64,000 nucleotides of DNA. It comes from Marinibium conchae (GTDB taxonomy: Bacteria > Pseudomonadota > Gammaproteobacteria > Enterobacterales > Alteromonadaceae). Shown here piece after piece: positions 9,695 through 20,509 of this stretch. Location: positions 310,001 through 374,000 of the forward strand of contig NZ_JADNRN010000001.1 of the NCBI RefSeq assembly GCF_015595035.1, in the 5' to 3' direction. The first letter of the stretch is position 1. The number at the start of each line of letters is the position of its first letter. The notes below the pieces were generated by a model that saw nothing but the letters and a program-made list of their open reading frames with translations, was not told the DNA's origin and did no database searches. Both the position numbers and the translations under genes were made by a program.

Positions 9695-10776
9695 TTTGGT
9701 TAGCCGATTGGCTGATGCAGTTTGATGCGAGCTTTGGTGTTATCAAATACCTTACCCTGCGCGCTATATTAAGTACCTTAACGGCTTTGTTGATCGCGAT
9801 ATTGATTGGGCCGTCGATGATACGCTGGTTACAGAATTTACAAATCGGACAAACGGTGAGAGATGATGGACCTCAAACTCATTTGTCAAAAGCTGGAACG
9901 CCTACCATGGGTGGCCTGCTTATTTTGGCTGCAATCCTTGCAAGCATAATCCTATGGGCAGATTTAACCAATAAATATGTCTTAGTTACTATTCTTGTGA
10001 TTGTGTCTTACGGCATTGTTGGCTTTGTAGATGACTACCGAAAAGTAGTGAGAAAAGACCCAAAAGGCTTGATTGCTCGCTGGAAGTACTTTTGGCAATC
10101 TGCTATCGCTATTGTTGTCGCCTTTTTTCTTTATTACAGCGCAAATCCTGATGTGCCAGCAGAAACAGCCCTTTTAGTTCCTTTCTTCAAAGACGTAATG
10201 CCACAGCTTGGTATTTTTTACATCATCATTTCTTACTTTGCTTTGGTGGGAACAAGTAACGCGGTTAATCTTACCGATGGCTTAGACGGCTTGGCTATCG
10301 TTCCAGTCATTTTGGTGGCGGGTGCTTTTGCGATATTTGCTTATGTTACCGGTAACCTTAATTTTTCTGCTTACCTCAATATTCCTTTTATTCCACTCAC
10401 TAGTGAATTGGTTATTGTTTCAACAGCTATTGTGGGCGCAGGTTTGGGTTTCTTGTGGTTCAACACTTACCCAGCACAAGTCTTCATGGGGGATGTGGGC
10501 TCACTGTCACTTGGCGCAACCTTAGGTTTACTCGCTATTCTAGTTCGCCAAGAAATCGTATTTATTATCATGGGCGGGGTATTTGTTGTTGAGGCCTTGT
10601 CGGTGATATTACAAGTGGGTTCATTCAAGATGAGAGGCAAAAGAATTTTTAGAATGGCACCTATTCATCATCACTATGAACTGAAAGGTTGGCCGGAGCC
10701 ACGGGTGATCGTGCGCTTTTGGATCGTTTCTTTAATCCTTGTCCTCATTGGGCTGGCTACATTGAAGTTGCGTTAG
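9688..10776 (+). CDS. mraY: Phospho-MurNAc-pentapeptide translocase MraY
   Basis: 362 residues, a polytopic inner-membrane enzyme with about 10 transmembrane segments. Catalytic and Mg-binding motifs are present: VDDYRK with D115-D116, the [13 protein letters not shown] loop, FMGDVGSL with D269, and the [13 protein letters not shown] histidine motif near the C-terminus. It transfers phospho-MurNAc-pentapeptide to undecaprenyl phosphate, giving lipid I. murD begins at the very next base after its stop. Confidence 0.98.
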   Translation: MLIWLADWLMQFDASFGVIKYLTLRAILSTLTALLIAILIGPSMIRWLQNLQIGQTVRDDGPQTHLSKAGTPTMGGLLILAAILASIILWADLTNKYVLVTILVIVSYGIVGFVDDYRKVVRKDPKGLIARWKYFWQSAIAIVVAFFLYYSANPDVPAETALLVPFFKDVMPQLGIFYIIISYFALVGTSNAVNLTDGLDGLAIVPVILVAGAFAIFAYVTGNLNFSAYLNIPFIPLTSELVIVSTAIVGAGLGFLWFNTYPAQVFMGDVGSLSLGATLGLLAILVRQEIVFIIMGGVFVVEALSVILQVGSFKMRGKRIFRMAPIHHHYELKGWPEPRVIVRFWIVSLILVLIGLATLKLR

Positions 10777-12153
10777 ATGAGAAAAGACCTTGCACATCAG
10801 TCTATTGCTGTTGTGGGCTATGGCATCACCGGGCGCGCTTGTGCTCGGTTTTTGCTTTCCAAAGATGCGAAAGTCTGTGTATTAGACAAGCGTGATCTCA
10901 GCGAGGAACTTGAGGCTACTGACTTAACTAGCGCTATTTTGTCTGAAACAACAGAGCTGTCACATTTTGATATTGTCGTGTTGAGTCCGGGTGTAAGTCC
11001 TCATCAAACATGCTTCAAAGACTATCAAAAAGCGGGTGGTTGTTTGATTGGTGACATAGAGCTTTTTGCTTGGTTCAACCGCACTCCAGTTATTGGTGTA
11101 ACCGGTTCAAATGGCAAAACGACGGTTACTGATATGCTTGGAAAAGTACTTCAATCAGCGGGCTTGAAAGTAGCTCTTGCCGGAAATTACGGTCAGGGCG
11201 CACTTGATTTGCTTATGCAAGGTCATGACTATGATTACGTCGTGCTAGAGTTGTCGAGTTTTCAACTTGAAATGACCTCTAGTTTGCAGTTAAGAGTTGC
11301 TACTTTACTGAATGTTACGGAAGATCATATCGATCGTCACGGTAGCCTTGAAAGCTATCGTCTTGCTAAGCAACGCATATTTTCCAATGCTGACAGCTTG
11401 GTCTTCAACTTAGACGAACAAAGTAGCTTTCCAGATCCTCAATATAAGGCTAATACTCAGCTAACGATAAGTAGTGGCGATACTGCAGCTGATTTTTATG
11501 TGAACGATAAGAGCGAATTGGTATTTTCAAGTTGTGTTAGCGGCAATGCTACTGACATTCAAAAACTGCTCAAAGTCGATGAAATGCTCCTTAAGGGTAA
11601 ACACAATATTGTCAATGCTCTAACAGTGTTTGCGATTGCCAAAATCATTGGTGTTGATTTGCGCGTGGCGGCAGCTAGCTTAAAAACCTATAGTGGACTT
11701 GAACACCGTTTCGAACTCGTGTTGGAGCACGATGGCAAACGTTGGATCAATGATTCTAAAGCAACCAATGTAGGTGCTTGTGCTGCAGCTTTAGCCTGTT
11801 TTGATGACAATGAGTATTTAGTATTGATTGCTGGTGGTGACGCAAAAGGTGCAGACTTAAGTGCTCTTAAAGAGAGCCTACACAACAAAGTCAATGAGCT
11901 GATTGTATTTGGGAAGGATGCCGAGGCCTTTATCGCCCTGCAGCCAAATGCTCTTCTGGTCAGCACCTTATCAACAGCGATTGCGAAAGCAAAGGAATTA
12001 GCTGAGACGCAACCCAGAGCCACTGTTTTATTGTCGCCAGCTTGCGCAAGCATTGATATGTTTAAAAACTATCAGGAGCGAGGCGCACAATTTAAAGAAC
12101 AAGTACTATCGCAGGTCAGTCCCGAAAATGTTGAAGGGGCAGTTAATGGCTAA
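10777..12153 (+). CDS. murD: UDP-MurNAc-L-alanine:D-glutamate ligase MurD
   Basis: 458 residues. An N-terminal Rossmann-like domain ([16 protein letters not shown]), P-loop [15 protein letters not shown] near residue 106, [21 protein letters not shown], and the C-terminal HRFELV and WINDSKATN motifs typical of MurD. It adds D-Glu, the second residue of the stem peptide. Gene order is not reaction order in this cluster. It overlaps the preferred ftsW start by 8 bases. Confidence 0.97.
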   Translation: MRKDLAHQSIAVVGYGITGRACARFLLSKDAKVCVLDKRDLSEELEATDLTSAILSETTELSHFDIVVLSPGVSPHQTCFKDYQKAGGCLIGDIELFAWFNRTPVIGVTGSNGKTTVTDMLGKVLQSAGLKVALAGNYGQGALDLLMQGHDYDYVVLELSSFQLEMTSSLQLRVATLLNVTEDHIDRHGSLESYRLAKQRIFSNADSLVFNLDEQSSFPDPQYKANTQLTISSGDTAADFYVNDKSELVFSSCVSGNATDIQKLLKVDEMLLKGKHNIVNALTVFAIAKIIGVDLRVAAASLKTYSGLEHRFELVLEHDGKRWINDSKATNVGACAAALACFDDNEYLVLIAGGDAKGADLSALKESLHNKVNELIVFGKDAEAFIALQPNALLVSTLSTAIAKAKELAETQPRATVLLSPACASIDMFKNYQERGAQFKEQVLSQVSPENVEGAVNG

Positions 12154-13390
12154 TGCAGAGTTGAAACCTGATAACCGCTTATCGGCATTATTCGCCGCTA
12201 AACATGATGATAGCGTCAAAGTTCGGCCTTATGATCTAAGCTTAGTGCTGATAGCGATGACGCTTTTTGCTATTGGTTTTGTTATCGTAAGCTCAGCTTC
12301 AATGCCAATTGCCGAACGCTTGCACGGAAACCCTTTTCATTTTGCTGTTCGCCACGCCATATATATTGGTTTAGCGATTATTGCGGCGATGATTGTCCTC
12401 AATCTGCCCATGAACTTCTGGCGGGTGGCCAATCCTTATCTATTATTTTTAGCTATTGGTTTGCTCATCGCAGTGTTAATCGTCGGTAGAACAGTTAACG
12501 GTAGTACTCGATGGATTGTTGTTGGGCCCATTACTATACAAGCCGCAGAGCCGGCAAAACTCTTCTTCTTTTGTTATTTAGCGGGCTATTTGGTTCGGCG
12601 TTACGAAGAGATTTCTGAGAATTTTAAGGGCTTCGTAAAGCCGTTGGGCGTCTTTTTCCTATTGGCATTATTACTGTTGAATCAGCCTGATCTAGGCACC
12701 GTTATTGTGATGCTAGCAACCACTATCGGTTTACTATTTTTGGCTGGGGCTAAACTTTGGCAGTTCTTTGGGCTCATATTTACGGGTGTGCTTGCTGTGG
12801 TCGCTCTCATCCTAGTTGAGCCTTATCGCGTTAAGCGGGTAACAGCCTTTCTAGATCCGTGGGCTGACCCTTTTGGTTCAGGCTATCAATTAACGCAATC
12901 GCTAATGGCTTATGGTAGAGGTTCTTGGTTTGGCCAAGGCCTAGGAAATAGCCTACAAAAACTGGAATTTCTTCCTGAAGCTCATACCGATTTCATCATG
13001 GCAATACTCGCGGAAGAGCTGGGCTATATAGGGGTTCTCACAGTGCTGCTATTGATTCTAGCAATGGTTGCGATTGCCTTACGCATAGGCAATAAAGCCC
13101 TCACGCAGGAACGCCCTTTTGATGCGTTTTTGGCTTACGCAATTGGCATTTGGTTTAGTTTTCAAACAGCGGTAAATGTAGGGGCAAGCTCTGGAATACT
13201 CCCGACTAAGGGCTTAACGCTACCACTTGTTAGCTATGGTGGTTCGTCTCTCATAGTTATGGCGGTTGCTGTGGCCATACTGCTGCGTATTGATTTCGAG
13301 TTAAGAGTTGACGGAGTGCAAGCCCTAAAGCGCGGTCGCAAAACAAATGCTAAGAAAATTAGTACAAACAAAGACTCAAGTGAAGAGTAG
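12146..13390 (+). CDS. ftsW: Septal peptidoglycan glycosyltransferase FtsW
   Basis: 414 residues from the ATG at 12146. I chose it because AAGGGG lies 6 bases upstream and it gives a normal length; an upstream TTG at 12053 would add 31 residues inside murD without a ribosome site. About 10 transmembrane segments of the SEDS family, with the conserved [34 protein letters not shown] and PLVSYGGSS motifs. FtsW polymerises lipid II at the septum with FtsI. Confidence 0.95.
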   Translation: MANAELKPDNRLSALFAAKHDDSVKVRPYDLSLVLIAMTLFAIGFVIVSSASMPIAERLHGNPFHFAVRHAIYIGLAIIAAMIVLNLPMNFWRVANPYLLFLAIGLLIAVLIVGRTVNGSTRWIVVGPITIQAAEPAKLFFFCYLAGYLVRRYEEISENFKGFVKPLGVFFLLALLLLNQPDLGTVIVMLATTIGLLFLAGAKLWQFFGLIFTGVLAVVALILVEPYRVKRVTAFLDPWADPFGSGYQLTQSLMAYGRGSWFGQGLGNSLQKLEFLPEAHTDFIMAILAEELGYIGVLTVLLLILAMVAIALRIGNKALTQERPFDAFLAYAIGIWFSFQTAVNVGASSGILPTKGLTLPLVSYGGSSLIVMAVAVAILLRIDFELRVDGVQALKRGRKTNAKKISTNKDSSEE

Positions 13391-13395
13391 CGCCG

Positions 13396-14532
13396 ATGAC
13401 TAAAAATAACGCTACGAATCAGACTTCTCCCTTGCTATTTATCATGGCTGGCGGAACCGGTGGACATGTGTTTCCGGGTTTAGCTGTGGCCAAACAGATG
13501 CTTGCCAATGGTTGGCGTGTAGAGTGGTTTGGCACTCAAGATAAAATCGAGGCGAAGCTTGTTCCAGCCAATAATATTGTTATTCATTTTTTGAAGGTGA
13601 GCGGTGTCAGAGGAAAAGGGCTAATTAGAAAACTAGTTGCGCCTTTTATGCTCTTGTCTGCCGTTGTGCATGCCCGAAAAGTGTTAAAAGAGAGAAAGCC
13701 GGATGCTGTGTTAGGAATGGGCGGTTTTGCCAGTGGCCCCGGTGGTATCGCGGCATGGACACTTGGAATACCGGTTATTGTTCACGAGCAAAATGCAATT
13801 TTTGGAATGACCAATAGGTGGTTGGCTAAAATCGCAACGCGTGTGCTGTGTGGTTTTGATGTCACTCACGAAGCATTGCAGCAAATAGCAAAAGCGCCGA
13901 GCAATGTTGAGTTCGTTGGCAATCCCGTGCGTGCGGATTTTTTCAATATTAACAAGCCCACGGCAACTGATAATGGGCACCCTACTTTTACAATCTTAGT
14001 CGTTGGTGGCAGTCTGGGTGCCCTAGCACTGAATCAAAAGCTACCAAAAGTTTTTGTCGAACTAGCCAGTAAGTACTCGTTGAAGGTGATACATCAGGCG
14101 GGCAAAGGTAAAAAGAGTCCTGTAGATAAGCATTATAAAGAACTGACAGCATCAGGTGTAGCACTTAGCTATGAAGTGGTTGAATTCATTGATGACATGC
14201 CAATGGCCTTTGCATCAGCTGATATCATTATTTGTCGCTCTGGCGCACTTACGGTTGCAGAAGTTGCAGCGTCGTCCAGTTGCGCTATTTTTGTGCCTTT
14301 GCCAATTGCAGTTGACGATCATCAAACTTACAATGCGAAGTCGTTGAGTGACAATCAAGCGGGCATTTTAATTTCTCAAAGTGAATTGGCAAGCAAACTG
14401 CCTACGGCCCTAACTGAGCTCTTGTCTAAGCCGCAAAGCATTCATGCTTTAGGTACCAGAGCTCGCGAGCTTTGTATTGAAGATGCAACCGAAAAAGTTG
14501 CGTTGGCCTGTATACAAGCGAAGCAAGGATAA
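13396..14532 (+). CDS. murG: Lipid II synthase MurG
   Basis: 378 residues, GT28 glycosyltransferase with two Rossmann domains. The N-terminal glycine loop [15 protein letters not shown] begins near residue 17, followed by [11 protein letters not shown] and [12 protein letters not shown]. The C-terminal domain shows [12 protein letters not shown] and [13 protein letters not shown] with the donor-binding region. MurG transfers GlcNAc from UDP-GlcNAc to lipid I on the cytoplasmic face. It follows ftsW by 5 bases. Confidence 0.97.
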   Translation: MTKNNATNQTSPLLFIMAGGTGGHVFPGLAVAKQMLANGWRVEWFGTQDKIEAKLVPANNIVIHFLKVSGVRGKGLIRKLVAPFMLLSAVVHARKVLKERKPDAVLGMGGFASGPGGIAAWTLGIPVIVHEQNAIFGMTNRWLAKIATRVLCGFDVTHEALQQIAKAPSNVEFVGNPVRADFFNINKPTATDNGHPTFTILVVGGSLGALALNQKLPKVFVELASKYSLKVIHQAGKGKKSPVDKHYKELTASGVALSYEVVEFIDDMPMAFASADIIICRSGALTVAEVAASSSCAIFVPLPIAVDDHQTYNAKSLSDNQAGILISQSELASKLPTALTELLSKPQSIHALGTRARELCIEDATEKVALACIQAKQG

Positions 14533-14537
14533 ATACA

Positions 14538-16025
14538 GTGAGTAAAGAGCTAAACACAATGCAAGCCCACAAAATGCGGCCCCATAAAATGAGAAGAGTA
14601 CAACGTCTTCACTTTATTGGTATTGGCGGTGCAGGCATGGGCGGCATCGCAGAAGTAGTATTGAACTTGGGCTATGACGTGTCGGGCTCAGACTTAAAAG
14701 CCAGTAATATGACGTCGAGATTAACAAAGCTTGGCGCAAAAGTGCACATAGGGCACGCTCAGGGCAACATACAAAATGTAGATGCAGTCGTAGTATCAAG
14801 TGCAATTAATCGTGAAAACCCAGAAATACAAAAGGCAATTGAACAACGCATACCTATCATTAGACGTGCCGAGATGCTCGCTGAGCTTATGCGTTTTCGT
14901 TACGGTATTGCCGTTGCCGGCACTCATGGTAAAACCACGACCACTAGCTTAATTGCTACTATTTTTTCACAGGCCAAGCTCGACCCAACCTATGTGATAG
15001 GGGGGCTTCTTAATAGCGCTGGTACAAATGCTAAGCTTGGTGAAAGCAAATATTTGATTGCTGAAGCAGATGAAAGCGATGCGTCTTTTTTGCATTTGCA
15101 ACCAACGGTATCAATAGTCACTAATATCGAAGCGGATCATTTAGAGGCTTACGGTGGCGACTTTTCAAAAATGAAAAGCGCCTACGTTGAGTTCTTGCAT
15201 AACTTACCCTTCTATGGCCTAGCAGTTTTGTGTGGCGACGACCCAGTGATACAAGAGCTATTGCCAAAACTCGGTAGAAAGTACCTGACTTATGGTCAAC
15301 ATGCTGGGAATGACTATCAGGCGACAGATATTCGCTTTGAGCTTAATTACAGTCACTTTACGATTAAGCGCCAAGGCCACAGTGATTTAGCTGTGAAACT
15401 GCGTTTACCCGGCATACACAATGTACTCAATGCTACTGCTGCGATTGCAACGGCTACCGATGAGGGGATTAGCGATACAGATATTCTCGACGCACTTGCC
15501 AGTTTTGAAGGCATCGGTAGGCGTTTTCAAGTATTAGGTGAATTCACTCAAAGCTATGGCAATGCAATTCTAGTCGACGATTATGGGCATCATCCTACTG
15601 AAGTTGCGATGACGATTGCCGCCGCTCGAAACAACTGGCCAGATAAACGCGTTGTGATGGTGTATCAACCACATCGATTTAGCCGGACACGTGACTTATA
15701 TGAAGACTTTGTCGAGGTATTGTCCAAAGTCGACGTATTGCTTTTACTCGATATCTACCCCGCTAGCGAGGAGCCGATTGAAGGAATTGATAGTAAATCT
15801 TTATGTCGTTCTATTCGTCAACGCGGCAAGTTTGAGCCTATTTACGTTAGCTCGCAAAAGAGTCTCTATCAAATTCTATCTGACCTACTGAGCGACGGCG
15901 ATGTATTGTTTGCGCAAGGGGCCGGAAATATTGGTGACATAGCACAAAACCTAGCATTGACAGGCTTGAACAAAGACCAACTTGCAGCAAAAGCAGCGCA
16001 ATTTAACGAGGGCAATGTATCGTGA
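14538..16025 (+). CDS. murC: UDP-MurNAc:L-alanine ligase MurC
   Basis: 495 residues from a GTG start that has AAGGA 8 bases upstream. Motifs: [15 protein letters not shown] at the N-terminus, P-loop [13 protein letters not shown] near residue 128, [21 protein letters not shown], and [10 protein letters not shown] with [12 protein letters not shown] in the C-terminal domain. It adds the first amino acid of the stem peptide. The extra 15 or so basic residues before [11 protein letters not shown] are common in this family. It overlaps ddl by 4 bases (GTGA). Confidence 0.97.
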   Translation: MSKELNTMQAHKMRPHKMRRVQRLHFIGIGGAGMGGIAEVVLNLGYDVSGSDLKASNMTSRLTKLGAKVHIGHAQGNIQNVDAVVVSSAINRENPEIQKAIEQRIPIIRRAEMLAELMRFRYGIAVAGTHGKTTTTSLIATIFSQAKLDPTYVIGGLLNSAGTNAKLGESKYLIAEADESDASFLHLQPTVSIVTNIEADHLEAYGGDFSKMKSAYVEFLHNLPFYGLAVLCGDDPVIQELLPKLGRKYLTYGQHAGNDYQATDIRFELNYSHFTIKRQGHSDLAVKLRLPGIHNVLNATAAIATATDEGISDTDILDALASFEGIGRRFQVLGEFTQSYGNAILVDDYGHHPTEVAMTIAAARNNWPDKRVVMVYQPHRFSRTRDLYEDFVEVLSKVDVLLLLDIYPASEEPIEGIDSKSLCRSIRQRGKFEPIYVSSQKSLYQILSDLLSDGDVLFAQGAGNIGDIAQNLALTGLNKDQLAAKAAQFNEGNVS

Positions 16026-16996
16026 ATTCATTTATGTCTTTAGATGAGATCCGTAAAATAGGTCCAAATCGCTTTGGCAAAGTTGCAGTGCTGTTAGGTG
16101 GTAAGTCGGCTGAGCGAGAGGTGAGTTTAGCGTCGGGAAAAGCGGTGCTTGATGGGCTTATTGCTAATGGCATTGATGCACACGCCTTTGATACAAAAGA
16201 ACGAGCGTTGTCTGACTTAAAAGACAAGGGATTCGAACGAGCGTTTATTATTTTGCATGGTCGCGGTGGTGAGGACGGTAGCATGCAGGGTGCCTTGGAA
16301 ACTCTCGGTATTCCCTACACCGGCTCGAAAGTATTAGGTTCGGCCTTGGCTATGGATAAAGTGTGTTCTAAACAAATTTGGTCGAATTTAGGTTTACCAA
16401 CTGCACAATATAAAGTGGTAACTAAAGCCCTTGTTAGCAATTTCAGCGCAACTGATTTTGATAGCTTATTAAATGACCTAAGCGGTCAAGCTATGGTGAA
16501 GCCTGCTAGGGAAGGTTCTAGTATTGGTATGGCTAAAGTGAGCAGTGGAACTGAGCTGCGAAGCGCGATTGTTAATGCTCTTATGTATGACGATGAGATA
16601 CTTATTGAATCGTATATTACGGGGCCCGAATTTACGGTGAGTATCCTAGGCAATCAAGCTTTACCCTCTATTCGTATGTCCACTCCGCATGTTTTCTACG
16701 ATTATGACGCCAAATATATCGATAATACTACGAATTACTATTGTCCTAGTGGCTTGAGCGAGAAAGAGGAAGCTGAACTTAGTGCTTTGTGCGTTAAGGC
16801 ATTTACTGCGCTCAAAGGTGAAGGGTGGGGAAGAATCGACCTAATGCAGGAAGAGAGTGGTAAATTTCTGTTACTTGAGTCGAATACTGTACCTGGGATG
16901 ACAAAAACGAGTTTAGTGCCCAAGTCTGCTAAGCAAGCAGGTCTTAGTTTTGAGGACTTAGTGACGATTATTCTGGCGTCGAGTTTGGAGCGCTAG
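16022..16996 (+). CDS. ddl: D-alanine--D-alanine ligase
   Basis: 324 residues, ATP-grasp fold. Signatures are [60 protein letters not shown], and the metal-binding [15 protein letters not shown] near the C-terminus. It makes D-Ala-D-Ala for MurF. The GTG at 16022 overlaps the murC stop as GTGA and has GAGGG 9 bases upstream; the ATG at 16034 is a weaker alternative with no suitably spaced ribosome site. Position between murC and ftsQ corresponds to ddlB of E. coli. Confidence 0.96.
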   Translation: MNSFMSLDEIRKIGPNRFGKVAVLLGGKSAEREVSLASGKAVLDGLIANGIDAHAFDTKERALSDLKDKGFERAFIILHGRGGEDGSMQGALETLGIPYTGSKVLGSALAMDKVCSKQIWSNLGLPTAQYKVVTKALVSNFSATDFDSLLNDLSGQAMVKPAREGSSIGMAKVSSGTELRSAIVNALMYDDEILIESYITGPEFTVSILGNQALPSIRMSTPHVFYDYDAKYIDNTTNYYCPSGLSEKEEAELSALCVKAFTALKGEGWGRIDLMQEESGKFLLLESNTVPGMTKTSLVPKSAKQAGLSFEDLVTIILASSLER

Positions 16997-16997
16997 T

Positions 16998-17876
16998 TTG
17001 ACCGACGGTAAACCCACTCGAGCAAGACGCAAGCGGCCTGAGTTAACGACCGCGGGCGAGTCTGATACTTTAGTGTCGAAACGCAAACAGAGGTCTAGTG
17101 AACTCGCCGACTTGCCGAGCACGGGAACTGAGGATGATCTCGAGTCGCCACACTACAGAATTTATGGTTTTATTTTTTTCTTGTTGGTGATTTTTGCGCT
17201 TATTTACGTTGTGATTGTGACTAAAAATTGGTTGCAAGACGAGCAGCAATTACCGGTGCAAAGTGTTGTTTTCAGTGGCCATCGTCAAGTATTGCAAGAC
17301 GACGAGATGGAAGCACTGGTCAGGGCGACTCAGCAAGGTAGTTTTTTTGCCCTTGATGTGAATGAAGTCCATCGCTTAATGGAAGACATTCCTTGGGTTT
17401 ACAGAGCATCAGTACGCAAACGTTGGCCGAGTAGTTTGCATATCTATATTGTTGAACAAACACCGGCGGCTGCATGGAACGATGATTTGTTACTGAATAT
17501 ACATGGTGATGTGTTTGAAGGCGGTCAAATTCCGACTTCTTTGCCCTTGCTTTACGGCCCTGGTGGGAGCGAAAAAACAGCACTTGCGGGCTATAACGCA
17601 ATGCAGTCATTGTTAAACGTGACAGGACTTGAAATAAAGAGCTTATTTTTGAGCGAAAGATTCGCTTGGCGACTAGAATTAGACAATGGAATTCATCTGA
17701 ATATCGGGCGTCAACAATTCATCGACCGACTGCAGAATTTCATTGACATTTTTCCGCTACTTAAGTCGGAAAATAAGGCGATTAATTACATCGATTTAAG
17801 GTATGATACAGGGCTTGCTGTGGGATGGCAGGAAAATGACAAAAAAGAACAAGAAATTACTGAAAATAATGATTAA
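16998..17876 (+). CDS. ftsQ: Cell division protein FtsQ
   Basis: 292 residues from a TTG start one base after the ddl stop, with GGAG 7 bases upstream. It has a long basic, disordered cytoplasmic tail (about 1-53), one transmembrane helix (about 55-75) and a periplasmic POTRA domain (SVVFSGHRQVLQDDEMEALV), then the FtsQ beta domain. FtsQ recruits FtsL and FtsB to the divisome. Position between ddl and ftsA is canonical. Confidence 0.94.
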   Translation: MTDGKPTRARRKRPELTTAGESDTLVSKRKQRSSELADLPSTGTEDDLESPHYRIYGFIFFLLVIFALIYVVIVTKNWLQDEQQLPVQSVVFSGHRQVLQDDEMEALVRATQQGSFFALDVNEVHRLMEDIPWVYRASVRKRWPSSLHIYIVEQTPAAAWNDDLLLNIHGDVFEGGQIPTSLPLLYGPGGSEKTALAGYNAMQSLLNVTGLEIKSLFLSERFAWRLELDNGIHLNIGRQQFIDRLQNFIDIFPLLKSENKAINYIDLRYDTGLAVGWQENDKKEQEITENND

Positions 17877-17893
17877 AATAAGTGGTAATAAAC

Positions 17894-19123
17894 ATGTCTA
17901 AAGCATCGGAAAGAGACCTCATTGTTGGTTTAGACATTGGTACTAGCGTAATCAAAGCCATTGTTGGCGAATTACTCGATGATGATAGCATCAGTATCAT
18001 CGGCGTTGGCACTCACAAATCCCGCGGAATGGATAAGGGCGGTGTTAACGATTTAAATTTGGTTGTTCAATCGGTTCAGCAAGCTGTAAACGAAATGGAG
18101 TTGATGGCGGATTGCAGTGTTTCCTCAGTCTTTATGTCGATTTCTGGCCGTCACGTACAATGCCAAAATGAAAGCGGTATGGTACCAATTAATAACCAGG
18201 AAGTGACTCAAGACGATGTCGACAATGTAATACATGCTGCCCGTTCGGTGCCGATGGCCGCGGAACGAAAATTATTGCATGTTTTGCCACAAGAATTCGT
18301 GATCGACGTACAAGAAGGAATTAAGAATCCAATTGGTATGTCGGGTGTGAGAATGGAAGCAGCAGCACACATTATTACCTGTGCCGATGACATGGCAAAG
18401 AATTTGGTTAAGTGCGTTGAAAGCTGTGACTTAAGCGTTGACCAAACTATTTTTTCTGCGCTGGCATCAAGCTATGCGGTGTTGACCGATGATGAACGTG
18501 AATTGGGCGTATGCGTAGTTGATATTGGTGGCGGAACGATGGATATCGTTATGTTTACCGACGGGGCAATACGTCATACTGCTGTCATACCGCTGGCCGG
18601 GAATCAAATAACCAGCGATATTGCAAAGATCTTTCGCACGCCAATGAGCAATGCTGAAGATATAAAAACGAACTATGCATGTGCACTGAAAGACATGGTG
18701 AGCATGGAAGAAAGTATTGAAGTGCCAAGCGTTGGCGGGCGTCCGGCTCGTGTAATGTCAAGGCATACTTTGGCCGAGGTGATTGAGCCGCGGTATCAAG
18801 AGCTATTTGAACTAGCCTACGAGCAAATTAAAGCGAGTGGTCTTGAGGAACAAATTGCGGCAGGTCTGGTAATTACAGGTGGTACTGCCAAAATGGAAGG
18901 TGCAGTAGAGTTTGCTGAAGAGATTTTCCAAATGCCAGTAAGAGTAGGAAAGCCTCATTCTATAAAAGGTTTAGCCGAATATGTAGACGATGCCTGTTTT
19001 GCTACAGCGGTAGGTCTGTTACAGTATGGTAAACAAAATATAAATACAAAAAGAACGTCTTCAAAGAAAGGCGAAGAAAGCGTGTTAAAACGCATACAAA
19101 GCTGGTTTAAGGGCGAATTTTAG
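17894..19123 (+). CDS. ftsA: Cell division protein FtsA
   Basis: 409 residues from the ATG at 17894; a GTG 12 bases upstream would add four residues but has no ribosome site. Actin-fold ATPase: phosphate-1 loop VGLDIGTSVIKAIVGE, SHS2 (1C) domain around residues 85-160, VVDIGGGTMDI phosphate-2, and the adenosine loop GLVITGGTAKMEG. The C-terminal KRIQSWFKGEF is the amphipathic membrane-targeting helix. FtsA tethers FtsZ to the membrane and recruits later division proteins. Confidence 0.96.
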   Translation: MSKASERDLIVGLDIGTSVIKAIVGELLDDDSISIIGVGTHKSRGMDKGGVNDLNLVVQSVQQAVNEMELMADCSVSSVFMSISGRHVQCQNESGMVPINNQEVTQDDVDNVIHAARSVPMAAERKLLHVLPQEFVIDVQEGIKNPIGMSGVRMEAAAHIITCADDMAKNLVKCVESCDLSVDQTIFSALASSYAVLTDDERELGVCVVDIGGGTMDIVMFTDGAIRHTAVIPLAGNQITSDIAKIFRTPMSNAEDIKTNYACALKDMVSMEESIEVPSVGGRPARVMSRHTLAEVIEPRYQELFELAYEQIKASGLEEQIAAGLVITGGTAKMEGAVEFAEEIFQMPVRVGKPHSIKGLAEYVDDACFATAVGLLQYGKQNINTKRTSSKKGEESVLKRIQSWFKGEF

Positions 19124-19152
19124 GGGGCCTTTAAGAAAGCGCTAAATCAATA

Positions 19153-19183
19153 TGAAACCGACATAAAAATATAAAAGGTTTCA
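19153..19183 (+). promoter_or_regulatory. Hairpin in the ftsA-ftsZ spacer
   Basis: TGAAACC (19153-19159) and GGTTTCA (19177-19183) are perfect inverted arms around a 17-base AT-rich loop. The hairpin ends 18 bases before the ftsZ ATG and just upstream of its GGAG ribosome site. It could affect RNA stability or ftsZ translation; no T-run follows, so it is not a terminator. Confidence 0.4.
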
Positions 19184-19201
19184 GTATACCGGAGAAGCAG
19201 A

Positions 19202-20359
19202 ATGTTCGAACTAATGGACAGTCAAAGCGACGAAGCCGTCATTAAAGTTGTTGGCGTCGGAGGTGGCGGTGGTAACGCCGTCGAATATATGGTTAAGCAA
19301 GTGATAGAGGGCGTTGATTTCATCGCCATGAATACCGATGCTCAGGTATTGAAGACATCATCTGCCCATACAAAATTACAGATTGGGAATGAAGTTACTA
19401 AAGGGCTAGGAGCGGGTGCTGATCCAAATGTTGGCCGAGAGGCTGCGCAGGAAGATCGCGAAAAGATTCGCCAAACCTTGGAAGGTGCAGACATGGTATT
19501 TATCACCGCTGGAATGGGTGGCGGTACAGGTACGGGTGCTGCGCCAGAGGTAGCTAAAATTGCGAAGGAAATGGGTATACTCACGGTTGCCGTAGTCACA
19601 AAACCCTTCCCATTTGAAGGCAAAAAACGTTCAGACTTCGCCAATCAAGGTATTGCAGAGTTATCTAAAAATGTCGACTCACTAATCACCATCCCAAATG
19701 AAAAGTTACTAAAAGTAATGGGTAAAGGTACGCCTCTACTTCAAGCCTTTAGTGCAGCAAACGACGTACTGCGTGGCGCAGTTCAAGGTATTGCTGAGTT
19801 GATTACACGTCCTGGTCTTATCAACGTGGATTTTGCTGACGTGAAAACGGTGATGTCTGAAATGGGTACAGCAATGATGGGTAGTGGCATAGCTTCCGGT
19901 GAAGACCGAGCTGAAGAAGCCGCTGAATCTGCCATTGCGTGTCCGCTATTGGAAGATATCGACCTATCAGGTGCGCGAGGTATTCTAGTGAATATCACTG
20001 CTGGCCTTGATTTCGCTATTGATGAATACGAAGTGGTAGGTAATGCGGTAAAAGCATTTGCCAGCGAAAACGCAACAGTCGTTGTTGGAACCGTTATCGA
20101 TCCAGAACTAACCGACGAAGTGCGAGTTACTGTTGTAGCTACTGGCATCGGTGCTGAGCGCAAGCCAGATATCACTTTGGTGAACGATTCCGCCAGAGTC
20201 AGTGCTCAAGGTCGTGATTTTGCTTCGAGCGCTCATGAAACACGCGGTAATGGCGGCACTGATGGTAACCAAGCATTAAAGCTTGATGATGAAGCGCAAC
20301 CAAGCTCAGAACTTGAATATCTTGATATTCCTGCCTTTTTAAGAAAGCAGGCAGACTAA
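19202..20359 (+). CDS. ftsZ: Cell division GTPase FtsZ
   Basis: 385 residues. The tubulin signature GGGTGTG lies at 106-112, preceded by [14 protein letters not shown] and followed by the FPFEGKKR and [14 protein letters not shown] loops and the T7 loop [12 protein letters not shown] flexible linker leads to the C-terminal peptide [12 protein letters not shown], the docking site for FtsA, ZipA and other partners such as ZapD (encoded at 32341). FtsZ polymerises into the division ring. It is the last gene of the dcw operon. Confidence 0.98.
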   Translation: MFELMDSQSDEAVIKVVGVGGGGGNAVEYMVKQVIEGVDFIAMNTDAQVLKTSSAHTKLQIGNEVTKGLGAGADPNVGREAAQEDREKIRQTLEGADMVFITAGMGGGTGTGAAPEVAKIAKEMGILTVAVVTKPFPFEGKKRSDFANQGIAELSKNVDSLITIPNEKLLKVMGKGTPLLQAFSAANDVLRGAVQGIAELITRPGLINVDFADVKTVMSEMGTAMMGSGIASGEDRAEEAAESAIACPLLEDIDLSGARGILVNITAGLDFAIDEYEVVGNAVKAFASENATVVVGTVIDPELTDEVRVTVVATGIGAERKPDITLVNDSARVSAQGRDFASSAHETRGNGGTDGNQALKLDDEAQPSSELEYLDIPAFLRKQAD

Positions 20360-20369
20360 GGTTTAGGCC

Positions 20370-20394
20370 CTGTCGCGTCGTTGTTCTGCGACAG
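20370..20394 (+). other. Inverted repeat after ftsZ
   Basis: CTGTCGC (20370-20376) and GCGACAG (20388-20394) can form a hairpin 11 bases after the ftsZ stop. There is no adjacent T-run, so termination is uncertain; it may instead protect the 3' end of the dcw transcript. Confidence 0.35.
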
Positions 20395-20446
20395 TGGTCT
20401 GAACAGTTCATTTTTTGATAAAAAAAGCTTGAAAATTTCCAAGTCT

Positions 20447-20475
20447 TTGACAATTAAGCGCTTGAGTGATATTCT
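20447..20475 (+). promoter_or_regulatory. Sigma70 promoter of lpxC
   Basis: A perfect TTGACA at 20447-20452, a 17-base spacer and TATTCT at 20470-20475. Transcription should start near 20482, giving a leader of under 30 bases. It allows lpxC to be expressed apart from the dcw operon. Confidence 0.75.
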
Positions 20476-20490
20476 GCGCGCCGTTTTTAT

Positions 20491-20505
20491 ATTTGGTGAC
20501 CAAAT
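20491..20505. promoter_or_regulatory. 15-bp palindrome in front of lpxC
   Basis: ATTTGGT and ACCAAAT flank one central G: a perfect palindrome 5 bases before the lpxC ATG, exactly where a ribosome site would be expected. No Shine-Dalgarno sequence is visible. It may be a protein-binding site or a small RNA hairpin controlling lpxC translation. Confidence 0.5.
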
Positions 20506-20509
20506 TTAA

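Noticed and set aside
11688-12053. 121-codon minus-strand frame inside murD
   Set aside because: Antisense to the conserved C-terminal domain of MurD; no start signal or family resemblance.
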